Below are positions 42,725-52,022 of a stretch of 64,000 nt of DNA, piece by piece; the stretch's first letter is position 1; every line of letters starts with the position of its first letter. The position numbers and the translations under genes are program-made. The DNA comes from Rudanella lutea DSM 19387 (GTDB lineage Bacteria > Bacteroidota > Bacteroidia > Cytophagales > Spirosomataceae). Location: positions 5,227,694 to 5,291,693 of the forward strand of contig NZ_KB913013.1 in assembly GCF_000383955.1 (NCBI RefSeq), read 5' to 3'. The notes below the pieces were generated by a model. The model saw only the letters and a list, made by a program, of their open reading frames with translations. It searched no databases and was not told where the DNA came from.

Positions 42725-43741
42725 ATGGCATATTCCAGTAACCGGAGAGACGCAGCCTTTGAGAGTCCACCCTCGCCTTTCCAGCGGTTAATGCGCTTAC
42801 TCGGTAATGAGAAGCGTGATATTTGGTTTGTTTATCTGTACGCAATTATTGCGGGTCTGATCAGTTTGTCGCTCCCGTTGGGCATTCAGGCCGTTTTTAA
42901 CTTTGTATCCAGCGGCACCGTTTTCAATTCAATTTATCTGCTCATCGGGCTTGTCATAGTTGGGGTAGTGCTGGTTGGTTTGTTGCAGATCGGTCAAATG
43001 ACGTTGGTAGAGGTGTTACAACAACGGATTTTTGCCAAGGCAGCCTTTGAGTTTACGTACCGGCTCCCGCGTATTCAACCCGAAGCGTTGAGCCCCTATT
43101 ACCCGCCCGAGTTGATGAACCGGTTTTTCGACATCATCACGGTACAGAAGTCGCTGCCCAAACTGCTCATCGACATCACAGCTGCGGCTATTCAGGTGGT
43201 GTTGGGGCTTATTCTGCTGTCGTTTTACCACCCTGTATTTATTGTTTTTGGGGCACTTACAGCTTCCATGATCGCCTTTGTGGTGTGGATCTATGGTAAT
43301 CGGGGCATCGAGACCAGCCTCAACGAGTCGAAATATAAGTATAAGGTAGCGGCCTGGCTCGAAGAACTGGCCCGTGACCTGACCGCCTACCGGCGCGAAG
43401 CCGACTCGCTCGAAGCCATCGACAAAATGGATGATCTGGTATCTAACTACCTGAAGTACCGTAATGAACACTACAGTGTGCTGAAGCGTTTTTTCTACAA
43501 CGCCGTAGCATTCAAAACCATTATCACAGGTGGCCTGCTCGTTTTGGGTACTGCCCTGGTGGTTGAGCGCCAGATGACCCTCGGTCAGTTTGTGGCCGCC
43601 GAACTGGTGATCGTCTTGATTACAGGCTCGGTAGAAAAGCTGATTATGAGCATCGAAACGTATTTTGACTTACTCACCGGTTTGGAAAAATTGGGTAGTG
43701 TAACCGACCTGCCCCTTGAAACGGATACCACACATGCTTAA
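42725..43741 (+). CDS. ABC exporter transmembrane domain without ATPase domain
   Basis: 338 residues. It matches the membrane half of a type I exporter: about six helices between 35 and 310 (IWFVYLYAIIAGLISLSLPLG, YLLIGLVIVGVVLVGLL, AAIQVVLGLILLSFYHPVF, FGALTASMIAFVVWIYG, IITGGLLVLGTALVV, AAELVIVLITGSVEKLIM). It stops at LEKLGSVTDLPLETDTTHA, where the ATPase domain would begin. No Walker A, signature or Walker B is present. The stop overlaps the HlyD start (ATGCTTAA), so truncation is not a sequencing stop. It may work with an unlinked ATPase or be a non-ATP scaffold. Confidence 0.85.
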   Translation: MAYSSNRRDAAFESPPSPFQRLMRLLGNEKRDIWFVYLYAIIAGLISLSLPLGIQAVFNFVSSGTVFNSIYLLIGLVIVGVVLVGLLQIGQMTLVEVLQQRIFAKAAFEFTYRLPRIQPEALSPYYPPELMNRFFDIITVQKSLPKLLIDITAAAIQVVLGLILLSFYHPVFIVFGALTASMIAFVVWIYGNRGIETSLNESKYKYKVAAWLEELARDLTAYRREADSLEAIDKMDDLVSNYLKYRNEHYSVLKRFFYNAVAFKTIITGGLLVLGTALVVERQMTLGQFVAAELVIVLITGSVEKLIMSIETYFDLLTGLEKLGSVTDLPLETDTTHA

Positions 43742-45086
43742 CCTATCGAAACAACGTGTTGATGAACAGCTCTGGAAGCATTATCCGCTCCGGACGCTTC
43801 GGACGTTGCCCGAATTGAATACGTCCCGCCGACTCGGACGCGTCATGATTGGCATCCTGATCGGCGTTGTGATTCTTTTGTTTTTACCCTGGCAGCAAAA
43901 TATCACGGGCGACGGTAGCCTGACCGCCCTCACCCCACAAGACCGCCCACAAACCGTTCAAAACGCCATTGCGGGCCGGATCGAACGCTGGGCCGTAGCC
44001 GAAGGCGACAAAGTTCGAAAAGGCGATACGCTGCTCGTTATCTCCGAAATCAAAGACGAGTACTTTGATCCAAACCTACCGCTACGTCTGTCGGAACAGC
44101 TCGACGCCAAGCGCGGGAGTATGGATGCGACTGATGCCAAAATTCAGGCCCTCGATGGGCAGATGGCTGCCCTGAAAGCGGGGCTTGAGGTCAAACTGGC
44201 GTCGGCCCGTAACAAAGTAAAGCAGTCTCGTTTCAAGGTAATCAGCGATAGCACGGACCTGGTGGCGGTGCAAAAGTTTTACCAGACCGCCCGTGTGCGG
44301 CTCGACCGCTACGAGGAGGCTCACCGCAACGGGCTTATCTCGCTGACTGATCTGGAAACCCGGCGGCTCAAGTTTGCCGAAGATCAGGCCAAAGTAGTAG
44401 CGCAGGAAAACAAGCTCAATGTGTCGCGGCAGGAACTGGCCAACGCCCGGCTCGACCTGACCGAAATTCAGGCTGATTATTCGGAAAAAATGGCCAAATC
44501 GCTCTCCGACCGGAGTTCGGCGGTGTCGTACCGGGCCGATGCCATGGGCGAGGTTTCGAAACTGCAAAACAAAATCAGTAGTGTGGATGTTCGGCGGGGA
44601 CTTTACATCATCCGGGCTCCGCAGGATGGCTACGTGGTGAAGGCGCTCAAGGCGGGTATTGGCGAGACCATCAAGGAAGGCGAATCCATTGCGACCCTGC
44701 AACCCGATAAGCCGTCGCTGGCGGTAGAGTTGTACGTACGCGCGATGGACGTGCCCCTCATCACGCCGGGCCGCAAAGTTCGGCTTCAGTTTGATGGCTG
44801 GCCGGCCGTGCAGTTTTCGGGCTGGCCTACCGTAGCGGTGGGTACGTTTGGTGGGCAGGTAGCCGTGGTGGATGCCGTGAGCAGTACCAATGGTAAGTAC
44901 CGTTTGCTCGTGCGCCCCGACAATAGTGATCAGGCCTGGCCTCCGCAACTCCGGCAAGGATCGGGTGTGTATGGTTGGGTGATGCTCGACGATGTGCCTA
45001 TCTGGTACGAAATCTGGCGGCAGCTCAACGGCTTCCCGCCGAGTCTGAAAGCTGAACCTGAGCCTACGGAGGGGGCCAAGAAATGA
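43734..45086 (+). CDS. HlyD-family membrane-fusion protein
   Basis: 450 residues. A single N-terminal helix (VMIGILIGVVILLFLPW) follows about 30 cytosolic residues. A lipoyl-like half (VQNAIAGRIERWAVAEGDKVRKGDTLL) is followed by a long coiled coil (about 125-285), the second lipoyl half (YIIRAPQDGYVVKALKAGIGETIKEGES), and a beta-barrel with RAMDVPLITPGRKVRLQFDGWPAVQ. It would bridge the inner-membrane exporter and the TolC-like channel. The start at 43734 overlaps the upstream stop; the end overlaps the next gene by ATGA. Confidence 0.92.
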   Translation: MLNLSKQRVDEQLWKHYPLRTLRTLPELNTSRRLGRVMIGILIGVVILLFLPWQQNITGDGSLTALTPQDRPQTVQNAIAGRIERWAVAEGDKVRKGDTLLVISEIKDEYFDPNLPLRLSEQLDAKRGSMDATDAKIQALDGQMAALKAGLEVKLASARNKVKQSRFKVISDSTDLVAVQKFYQTARVRLDRYEEAHRNGLISLTDLETRRLKFAEDQAKVVAQENKLNVSRQELANARLDLTEIQADYSEKMAKSLSDRSSAVSYRADAMGEVSKLQNKISSVDVRRGLYIIRAPQDGYVVKALKAGIGETIKEGESIATLQPDKPSLAVELYVRAMDVPLITPGRKVRLQFDGWPAVQFSGWPTVAVGTFGGQVAVVDAVSSTNGKYRLLVRPDNSDQAWPPQLRQGSGVYGWVMLDDVPIWYEIWRQLNGFPPSLKAEPEPTEGAKK

Positions 45087-46552
45087 CGGGCCGGTTTATG
45101 TACCGGTTTCAAAAACCGGTCTGGATGTACGGTTTCGGTTGGCTGGCGCTTAGTTTTCTGCTAACGCTGCCGCTGCAAGCCCAGGATACCACACGCGCCC
45201 GGGTGTTTGCCTTTAGCGATCTGGCCGATTTTATCATGGCCAACCATCCGTTGGTGCGGCAGGCTAACCTCTTGCCTGAGTCGGCCCGGCAGGAACTGTT
45301 GCAGGCCCGGGGCTTTTTCGACCCGAAACTCAGTTCGGGGTTTGGTCGCAAAGAGTTTGGAGAGCCCGGTAAACCAGGTTCACTGTATTATAATAATTGG
45401 GCCAATGAGCTGAAAGTGCCCGTGTGGCTGGGCGGAGCCGATTTTAAACTCACTTACGATCGGTTCACGGGAGCGCGTGTGAACCCGGAGCTCCGAACCC
45501 CCGACTCGGGGTTGCTGGGTGTGGGGGTGAGCATCCCCATTGGTCAGGGCCTGCTGATTGACTCCCGGCGGGCTACGCTCCGGCAGGCGCAACTGTTGCC
45601 CTCACTCGCTGAAGCCGACCGCGTGAAGGAGATTAACAAAATCTGGCTCAATGCCGCCAAAGAGTACTGGAACTGGTATTTGGCGCAGCGGCAGGTCGAT
45701 TTACTGCGCGAGGGTTTTCAGCTGGCCGATCTGCGGGCTCGGGCCGTCAAGCAGCGTGTGGTTATTGGCGATGCAGCCGCCATCGACTCGGTCGAAGCAA
45801 CCATAACCGTGCAGGATCGGCAGGTGCAACTGGAGCAGTCGCTGGTGAATTTGCAGAATGCCCGCCTGATCTTGTCGACCTACCTCTGGAACGAGGCTGG
45901 TCAGCCGGTGGAGCTGCCCGACTTGGCTGTGCCGCAGGTGGCACAGGATGGTCTGGTCGATGAGTCGCTGTTTCAGTTGCTGGGGCAGCGGGCCGCTGAG
46001 TCGCACCCCGAACTGGTTTCGCTTGATCTGAAAATCCGGCAGCAGCGCATCGAAGAGCAATTCCGCCGGTCGTTGCTGCAACCGCAGTTCAGCGTATCGG
46101 GGCAGTTGTTGAGTCAGGCCAACATGACTACGCCCGAAATGCGCGACGTGTATGGGTTTGGACTGAACAACTACAAAGTAGGGGTCGACTTTGCCCTGCC
46201 GCTGTTTCTGCGGAAGGAGCGGGGTAAACTGCGGCAGGTGCAGATCAAAACGCAGCAGCTGCAGTGGGACCGCACCCAAACCGGCCGCGATGTGCAAAAC
46301 GGGGTCAACACAGCGTACAACGAGATCAAGGCTTTGAACCGGCAATTGGCTCTGCAACAACAGGCCGTGCAAAATCAGCTCCGGCTGTTGCAGGCCGAGC
46401 AGCAGCGGTTTGATCTGGGCGAGAGCTCGCTGTTTCTGGTTAACACCCGGGAAACTAAGCTCATCGACATGCAGATCAAGCTTGAAGAACTGAAAAGTAA
46501 GTACCAGAAAGCGGTGGCTCAGCTGTACTACGCAGCTGGTGTTCGTAGCTAA
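45083..46552 (+). CDS. TolC-like outer membrane efflux protein
   Basis: 489 residues. Signal-like hydrophobic segment (GWLALSFLLTLPLQAQ). Two repeats of long helices and strands typical of the outer membrane factor family (KEYWNWYLAQRQVDLLREGFQLAD, NTAYNEIKALNRQLALQQQAVQNQLRLLQAEQQRFDLGESS). It forms the exit duct for the HlyD-linked exporter. It starts in ATGA with the HlyD gene, so translation is coupled and all three proteins are expected together. Confidence 0.93.
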   Translation: MTGRFMYRFQKPVWMYGFGWLALSFLLTLPLQAQDTTRARVFAFSDLADFIMANHPLVRQANLLPESARQELLQARGFFDPKLSSGFGRKEFGEPGKPGSLYYNNWANELKVPVWLGGADFKLTYDRFTGARVNPELRTPDSGLLGVGVSIPIGQGLLIDSRRATLRQAQLLPSLAEADRVKEINKIWLNAAKEYWNWYLAQRQVDLLREGFQLADLRARAVKQRVVIGDAAAIDSVEATITVQDRQVQLEQSLVNLQNARLILSTYLWNEAGQPVELPDLAVPQVAQDGLVDESLFQLLGQRAAESHPELVSLDLKIRQQRIEEQFRRSLLQPQFSVSGQLLSQANMTTPEMRDVYGFGLNNYKVGVDFALPLFLRKERGKLRQVQIKTQQLQWDRTQTGRDVQNGVNTAYNEIKALNRQLALQQQAVQNQLRLLQAEQQRFDLGESSLFLVNTRETKLIDMQIKLEELKSKYQKAVAQLYYAAGVRS

Positions 46553-46570
46553 TCGATACGCTCAACGGAT

Positions 46571-46606
46571 TTGGAACGGAGTTTGGGTCAACTGAAACCT
46601 CGTTCC
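46571..46606 (+). terminator. imperfect hairpin after the export operon
   Basis: TTGGAACGGAGTTT faces AAACCTCGTTCCGAA with one bulge (46571-46584, 46595-46609). Weak T run. Possible terminator. Confidence 0.4.
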
Positions 46607-46647
46607 GAATCAACCCCCATGAAATTCACGCTTCATCAAACTGCCGT

Positions 46648-47376
46648 ATGAACTTTATTCTATGGGGGGCTTTGCTGTGCCTGGTGGTATCGGCTCCCGC
46701 ACCGAATCCAGATGTAAATCCGCTGTTCGAACGGCGCGATCATGGGACTTACATAGAGGAAATTACCTTCCTGAATAAACGACGAGAAGTAGCCGTGGTG
46801 CGCACGTTTACGCCGTCGGGTGTGCGCATTGCCGAAGAGCATTACGTCAATTATGATCAGGGTATCAAACACGGCATTACCCGGTCGTGGTATCCGAATG
46901 GCCAAACCTACTGGTCGTGCGATTACAAAAACGGCGAAATGCACGGTCCCCTGCTGGTATTCTACCCCGACGGCTCGACCAAGCGCCGGGCGTACTATAA
47001 ATGGGGAATGCCGCGCGAAAGCAAATGTTTTGATCAGAATGGGCAACCGCTCCTGTGCGACGACTTTATTAAACCCGCTGGTATGGCCATGACCGAAGCC
47101 GATTTTCTGGCAACGCTCAAGGCCGAACTCCGAAAGGGAGGCTTTGAGTCGACCAATCTGGACCGGTACGTGTCGGTGTTAGGTATTATCGAAGCCGACG
47201 GCCTACTCACAAACCTGAGTATCAGCGCACCAGACGACGACCTAAGCGAGGTGCTCAAAACGGCCGTAAAGCAGATTCCGCGCTGGAAACCCGCCACTGT
47301 AGATGGCAACCCCGTGCCGGGACATTACTATGTCTCGTTGCTGGTACGCAACCGGGAGGTGTATCTGAGCAAATAG
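46648..47376 (+). CDS. secreted YwqK/MORN-like and TonB-C-like protein
   Basis: 242 residues. Begins with a signal peptide-like MNFILWGALLCLVVSAPAP. Residues about 45-130 hold YwqK/MORN-2-type repeats (GITRSWYPNGQTYWSCDYKNGEMHGPLLVFYPDGST). The last 90 residues resemble a TonB C-terminal domain (GIIEADGLLTNLSI, VLKTAVKQIPRWKPATVDGNPVPGHYYVSL). Such combinations occur in Bacteroidota envelope proteins of unknown function. Convergent with the glycosyltransferase, 10 bp apart. Confidence 0.8.
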   Translation: MNFILWGALLCLVVSAPAPNPDVNPLFERRDHGTYIEEITFLNKRREVAVVRTFTPSGVRIAEEHYVNYDQGIKHGITRSWYPNGQTYWSCDYKNGEMHGPLLVFYPDGSTKRRAYYKWGMPRESKCFDQNGQPLLCDDFIKPAGMAMTEADFLATLKAELRKGGFESTNLDRYVSVLGIIEADGLLTNLSISAPDDDLSEVLKTAVKQIPRWKPATVDGNPVPGHYYVSLLVRNREVYLSK

Positions 47377-47386
47377 ACAACGCCGA

Positions 47387-48382
47387 TCAGACGTTTTTGC
47401 GCCGGAGTTCCTTTACTTCAAATTCAAACGAAAGGTCATTCATGCACTTAAAATGCCCCAGCGGGCATTTGGCGTAGCCAATTTTGGAGCACGGCCGACA
47501 CGAGAGGTCGTTGTTTTCGAGGATGGCGTAAGGGGTTTTGTAGGGAAACATGCCAAACAAGGGCGTGGTATTGCCCCAGATGGAATACACCTTTTTTTTC
47601 AGGGCCGACGCAATGTGCATCAGACCGGTATCGTGGCTGAACACTACCCGCGCCTGTTGCAGCAGCGAGGCCGACTGGTTGAGGTTGTATTTGCCGCAGG
47701 CGTTGTAAATCAGTTTGGAGCCCAGCGCCTGTTCGATTTCGGCCCCGGCGGCCGCGTCTTCTTTGCCCCCCAGCAACACTATTGGATAATCAATTTTGCG
47801 GCATAGCTCAATCATGCGGGGTACTGGCAACTTTTTGGTGTTGTGCTGCCCCCCAATAGCGTAGGCTACATAGTGCGGGCGATGCGTAGCCGGGAGCCAG
47901 TCGGGCTCTACCTGATCGCGGTAGGGGATAACGTAATCGAGGCCCTGCTCGTCGTTGATCACCCCGAAGGTGTGCAGGGTAGCCATGTACCGATCCACAA
48001 TGTGCACGGGTGGCATGGTGTTTACCTTCCAGCGGGTCAGGAGCCACTTTCGGGTGTTGAGCTTATCGAAGCTGAACGACCGGATGGCCGGGCGGGCCAA
48101 CGTGAGCCGCAACTTGATAATCGACGTGCGCAGGTTGTGGTGCAGGTCGATGATGTAGTCGAACTGCTCGGCGTTGAGTTGCCCAATGAGCGTATTCAGC
48201 GACCCGTCGAGAACGTGGGTCCGATCAATGTACGGGTTATGCTCAAGTAGTCCTGCAAACGACTTTTTGGTGCAGAAATGCACCTCGGCGTTAGGCACTT
48301 GCTGTTTGAGGCAGCGCACAACGGGAGTGGTCAACACAATGTCGCCGATCGACGAAAATCGGAGTATCAGAAACTTGGGCAT
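47387..48382 (-). CDS. glycosyltransferase family 9 (heptosyltransferase-like)
   Basis: 331 residues. Starts MPKFLILRFSSIGDIVLTTPVV, the family's signature, with later FSHDTGLMHIASALKKKVYSIWGNTTP (nucleotide-sugar site; the conserved D and H are present). GT9 enzymes transfer heptose or related sugars to lipopolysaccharide. Ends in a Cys-rich tail (NDLSCRPCSKIGYAKCPLGHFKC) not typical of E. coli WaaC/WaaF. A -7 element sits seven bases before the ATG. Confidence 0.92.
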   Translation of the reverse strand: MPKFLILRFSSIGDIVLTTPVVRCLKQQVPNAEVHFCTKKSFAGLLEHNPYIDRTHVLDGSLNTLIGQLNAEQFDYIIDLHHNLRTSIIKLRLTLARPAIRSFSFDKLNTRKWLLTRWKVNTMPPVHIVDRYMATLHTFGVINDEQGLDYVIPYRDQVEPDWLPATHRPHYVAYAIGGQHNTKKLPVPRMIELCRKIDYPIVLLGGKEDAAAGAEIEQALGSKLIYNACGKYNLNQSASLLQQARVVFSHDTGLMHIASALKKKVYSIWGNTTPLFGMFPYKTPYAILENNDLSCRPCSKIGYAKCPLGHFKCMNDLSFEFEVKELRRKNV

Positions 48383-48389
48383 ATTGGCG

Positions 48390-48397
48390 CAAAGATA
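48390..48397 (-). promoter_or_regulatory. promoter -7 element next to the GT9 start codon
   Basis: Minus-strand TATCTTTG ends seven bases before the ATG at 48382, so the messenger would be leaderless or have a leader of a few bases. Confidence 0.6.
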
Positions 48398-48400
48398 CGG

Positions 48401-49465
48401 CTAATACTTCCAGAATCGCGGGGTAATCTGCGTTCGGAAAGGGCTTTCTACGCAACGGGAGCAGGGCGTAAGCGGTCCCGGTGGCACAATGGGTATAATG
48501 CGGGTATCGGGGGTGTCGGGGGCCTTGCTGCGGTCAACAAACGTCGCTTTGAGCGAAACGCTCGACGCTCCAAAAAAGCCGAATGCCAGCTCACCAGTGC
48601 GGTTGGTGCAGGTTATGTTGCCCTTGAGAGGCACGGGCGTCGCGTCGAAAATACCGCCGTTATTCTGTGTCAGCTGCGATACCGTGTTCCAGTATTGGTA
48701 CGCTTCGGGAGTGAGCGACTCCTGCTCCACTTCTACGTAATACCGACTGGTACTGTTGTACGGAATCCGCACGATGGGTTGCCGGGCTATTTTGTTGCCG
48801 TTTATGCGTGTGTCGGCACCGGTATTGTTGCAACCGTAGCACTGTTCGATATCCCAGCAGGTTTCGCAGCAGTAAAAGCCATAAATCACGGTGCTGGGCC
48901 CCTGCTGTACCTCATTGGTTCGGCAATAGTTAATCAGCTCGTAATGCTTCCAGCGCCAGCGGTAATAGTCACCGGGGGTAGCTGGGTCTTTGGTGTCGAT
49001 GTACAGATCAAACCCTTTATTGACGGTTTGTGTACTCACGCCCGGTTTGCGCGTGTACTCGTAGTAGAGCGTGTCGATGGGCGGCACGGCTCGCATCAGC
49101 TGGGGGGTCGATTGGTACTGTCGGCCGTCGGTGGTTTGGATGAAAAGCGTGTATGTCCGGCCAACCTGCCCTTTCCAGTTCGCGTCGACGGGCTGGTAGT
49201 TGCCGCCTGTACTCTCACGGTAGCTGATGCGCTGCCCCCGGTCGTCGATTACGTAGACGGTGGCTTTGGTTACCAAAAAATTAAGACCCGTCACGGTGTA
49301 ATCGGTGGTAAGGGTCAGGTTGATGCCGTTGCGACCGGGTTGATCGGTCACGTTGCCATCCACCACCAGCTTCCCGTCGAGCGACTGGGTGTCGGGGTTG
49401 TAGGGGGTCACGCACGAAAATGCCAGCCACAGCAGCACAAACGATAGATAATGGAGAACCTTCAT
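48401..49465 (-). CDS. DUF4249 lipoprotein
   Basis: 354 residues. Lipobox-like AFSCVTPY puts the acylated cysteine near 18. DUF4249 features follow: LVVDGNVTDQPGRNGINLTLTTDYT, a beta-rich middle, and cysteines in FYCCETCWDIEQCYGC. Bacteroidota-specific and nearly always beside a TonB-dependent receptor, which here lies 25 bp upstream. Presumed surface or periplasmic partner of that receptor. The start at 49465 is where the signal peptide begins. Confidence 0.93.
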   Translation of the reverse strand: MKVLHYLSFVLLWLAFSCVTPYNPDTQSLDGKLVVDGNVTDQPGRNGINLTLTTDYTVTGLNFLVTKATVYVIDDRGQRISYRESTGGNYQPVDANWKGQVGRTYTLFIQTTDGRQYQSTPQLMRAVPPIDTLYYEYTRKPGVSTQTVNKGFDLYIDTKDPATPGDYYRWRWKHYELINYCRTNEVQQGPSTVIYGFYCCETCWDIEQCYGCNNTGADTRINGNKIARQPIVRIPYNSTSRYYVEVEQESLTPEAYQYWNTVSQLTQNNGGIFDATPVPLKGNITCTNRTGELAFGFFGASSVSLKATFVDRSKAPDTPDTRIIPIVPPGPLTPCSRCVESPFRTQITPRFWKY

Positions 49466-49490
49466 GGGGGTATAGGGGCTGAGTGGCGGG

Positions 49491-51914
49491 TTAAAATTTG
49501 AAATTGTACGTGAGCGACGGAATCGGCGACGCAAAAATCGATAGCTTGTAGGCGTCGCTCATCGAGCTGGACCGGAGCTTATAAAACACCGAATACGCGT
49601 TTTTACGGCCGTACAGGTTGTACACCGAGAACACCCAGCTGTACCAGAACCGGCCCGGTTTATCGGGGTCTTTCTCCCAGGTCAGCGACAGGTCGAGCCG
49701 GTGATAATCGGGTATCCGTTGCTGGTTTCGATCGAGGTAGATCGGGATAGCAATGCCGTTGATCCGCGCTTTAGCATAGGGGGCTGTAACCGGCCGACCG
49801 GTGCTGTAGGTGAAGTTAAACGAGGCATTAAACTTGCGTGAGGGCCGGTAAATGGCGACCAGATTAAGCGAGTGGGGCTTGTCGAAATTGGCCGGGAACC
49901 AGTTGCCGTTGTTTATCTGCTCGCCTGCGTAAGGCCCATTGATAAGCAGCAAGCTGCGCGAATAGGCATAGCTGGCCCAGCCGGTCAGGAAACCGTTGTT
50001 TTTACGCAGCATCAGCTCGGCTCCATAAGCTTTGCCCTCGCCCTGCAATAACTCGGTTTCGGGCGTGGGGTTGAGCAGTAGCCGGGCACCGTCGCGGTAG
50101 TCGATGGCGTCCCGAATTCGCCGGTAGTACACCTCGCCCGACAGTTCGTAGGTGTTGGCCTGGAGGTTCAGGAAATAACCGGCCGAGAGCTGATCGGCAA
50201 TCTGGGGCCGAATGTTGGCGTCGCTCAGTTTCCAGCGCGAGGTGGGCAGAGCCGCCTGGGTGTTGGTAATCAGATGCAGAAACTGCTGCATTCGGGTGTA
50301 CGACACCTTGACCGATTGCTCGGGTTTAGGCGACCACCGCAGGGCCAGGCGGGGCTCCAGGCCGCCGTAGGTTTCGGCCACAGCCCCCCGCCCGAAAACG
50401 GTTTGCCCAATTACGTTGTCGGGCAGGCGCGGCCCCTCAGGGTTATACGTTTGTACGGTACCCGGCCCCAGATTGAAAAATCGGGTGTACCGTAGCCCGC
50501 CCAGAATCGAGAACTTTTCGGTGGGCCGAAATTCATCTTCCACAAATACGGCTGCTTCGAGGGCCTGCTCGGTGGGCAGCGTCAGCGGTAACTGACTCGA
50601 CACGGGCCCCGGCGTAAGCGTGTTGGGCGACAACCCGTAGTGCGTGGCAATAAGCCCCCCCGACAGCCGGTGCTGCCCCTGCTGGTAGTCGGCTTCGACC
50701 TTGCCGATGCCCGTCAGGAGCGTCGATTGGAGCCGGAACGCACTTGCCGAATCGGGTACCGACAGGGCGGCCGCGTACCGGGCCACTACGCCCGTGGTGG
50801 TCACGCTGAAGGCATCAGAGAAGGCATGGTTCCACTTCAATGAGGCATTGGTGATCTGGTAGTCGAAGTCGGTGCGCGACGAGCGAACACCGATAGAAAT
50901 AAGCGAGTCAGACGGAAACCGAATCCGGTCATTGCTGGCGTAGCCCGAGAGCCAGATCGTGTTTTTTTCGTTCGGTAAAAACTTGACTTTGGTAGTCAGG
51001 TCGTAGAAGTTGGCGCGGGTGTCGCGGATGTTGGCTGGCCCAAGCTGAAACAGAAAGTTGTTGGCCGAGAGTCGACCATCGGCCAGAAACGAAAGTTTAC
51101 GCGAACCAATTGGACCCTCTACCCCCAGCCGGCTCGATACCAGCCCCAAGCCACCACTGACGGTGAGCCGCTCGGTTTCGGGTTCTTTGGTACGCACATC
51201 CAGTACCGACGAAATACGGCCGCCATACCGGGCAGGCAGGGAGCCTTTCTGCAAGGTTACGTCGCGCACGGCATCGGGGTTAAACACCGAGAAAAAGCCC
51301 ATCAGGTGCGAGGAGTTGTACACCGGTGCATCGTCGAGCAGCACCAGGTTCTGGTCTACGCTACCCCCGCGCACGTTGATGCCCGTAGCCCCTTCGCCCA
51401 CGGTGGTCACGCCCGGCAGCAGCAGCAGGCTTCGCACCACATCGACCTCGCCCATGAGGGCAGGCATTCGTTTGATGTTGCGAATGGCCAGCTGATTGAC
51501 CCCCATCTCAACTTTTTTAACGTTGCGGTCGGCCGATTCGGTTTTGACGGTTACTTCGTTCAGTAGCTTGGTGTCAACGTCAAGATTCACGTCGTTGGCC
51601 AGTTGGCTGGGGGGAATCCTGATTGTTTGCGTCTTCCGCAGGTAACCAACCGACGAAAACGTGACCGTGTAAGTGCCCGCTGGCAACGAGACGAGGTAAT
51701 ACCCATCACGGTCGGTCGAAACCCCCTTCCGGATTTCCTGCACAAATACGTTGACGCCTGTAATCGGAGTATTTGTAGCCGTTTCGCGCACGTAACCGGC
51801 AATGGCCAGAGTGGTCTGCTGTCCGTAGGCCCCGGTCAGGCTGGTCAGTAGGAGCCATAAAAAAGCCGGTTGCCAGACAAAACGTTGGCAAAAAATAGGT
51901 AAACGATGCGGCAT
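49491..51914 (-). CDS. TonB-dependent receptor with carboxypeptidase-like N-domain
   Basis: 807 residues. Signal peptide ending near TGAYGQ; carboxypeptidase-regulatory-like domain (about 35-115, IAGYVRETATNTPITGVNVFVQE); plug (VNQLAIRNIKRMPALMGEVDVVRSLLLLPGV); barrel to a final NFKF. This subfamily pairs with DUF4249 lipoproteins, as here. The plug motifs resemble the group that carries iron complexes or peptides, but the substrate is not predictable. Promoter TATGTTTG at 51940. Confidence 0.94.
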   Translation of the reverse strand: MPHRLPIFCQRFVWQPAFLWLLLTSLTGAYGQQTTLAIAGYVRETATNTPITGVNVFVQEIRKGVSTDRDGYYLVSLPAGTYTVTFSSVGYLRKTQTIRIPPSQLANDVNLDVDTKLLNEVTVKTESADRNVKKVEMGVNQLAIRNIKRMPALMGEVDVVRSLLLLPGVTTVGEGATGINVRGGSVDQNLVLLDDAPVYNSSHLMGFFSVFNPDAVRDVTLQKGSLPARYGGRISSVLDVRTKEPETERLTVSGGLGLVSSRLGVEGPIGSRKLSFLADGRLSANNFLFQLGPANIRDTRANFYDLTTKVKFLPNEKNTIWLSGYASNDRIRFPSDSLISIGVRSSRTDFDYQITNASLKWNHAFSDAFSVTTTGVVARYAAALSVPDSASAFRLQSTLLTGIGKVEADYQQGQHRLSGGLIATHYGLSPNTLTPGPVSSQLPLTLPTEQALEAAVFVEDEFRPTEKFSILGGLRYTRFFNLGPGTVQTYNPEGPRLPDNVIGQTVFGRGAVAETYGGLEPRLALRWSPKPEQSVKVSYTRMQQFLHLITNTQAALPTSRWKLSDANIRPQIADQLSAGYFLNLQANTYELSGEVYYRRIRDAIDYRDGARLLLNPTPETELLQGEGKAYGAELMLRKNNGFLTGWASYAYSRSLLLINGPYAGEQINNGNWFPANFDKPHSLNLVAIYRPSRKFNASFNFTYSTGRPVTAPYAKARINGIAIPIYLDRNQQRIPDYHRLDLSLTWEKDPDKPGRFWYSWVFSVYNLYGRKNAYSVFYKLRSSSMSDAYKLSIFASPIPSLTYNFKF

Positions 51915-51939
51915 AGGTTGGGGTAGGTTTAAGAAAACG

Positions 51940-51947
51940 CAAACATA
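51940..51947 (-). promoter_or_regulatory. promoter -7 element for the receptor/DUF4249 unit
   Basis: Minus-strand TATGTTTG, 25 nt before the ATG at 51914, immediately beyond the terminator of the upstream kinase-like gene. Confidence 0.6.
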
Positions 51948-51981
51948 AACAAATCCCGGTGGTGCATCACCGGGATTTGTT
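51948..51981 (-). terminator. hairpin after the diacylglycerol kinase-like gene
   Basis: Perfect 14-bp arms AACAAATCCCGGTG (51948-51961) and CACCGGGATTTGTT (51968-51981), loop 6 nt. It lies directly upstream of the receptor promoter. Confidence 0.7.
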
Positions 51982-52022
51982 CTAAGAAATACAAAAGCCG
52001 TATTTGTTTACTCATTTGGCAC

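Noticed and set aside
43690-43741. Frameshift hypothesis for the missing ATPase domain
   Set aside because: The next gene's HlyD start overlaps the stop and codes for an intact protein at once, so there is no room for a hidden ATPase domain.
48278-49447. 389-residue plus-strand frame over the DUF4249 gene
   Set aside because: DUF4249 with lipobox on the minus strand fits; the plus frame has no motif.
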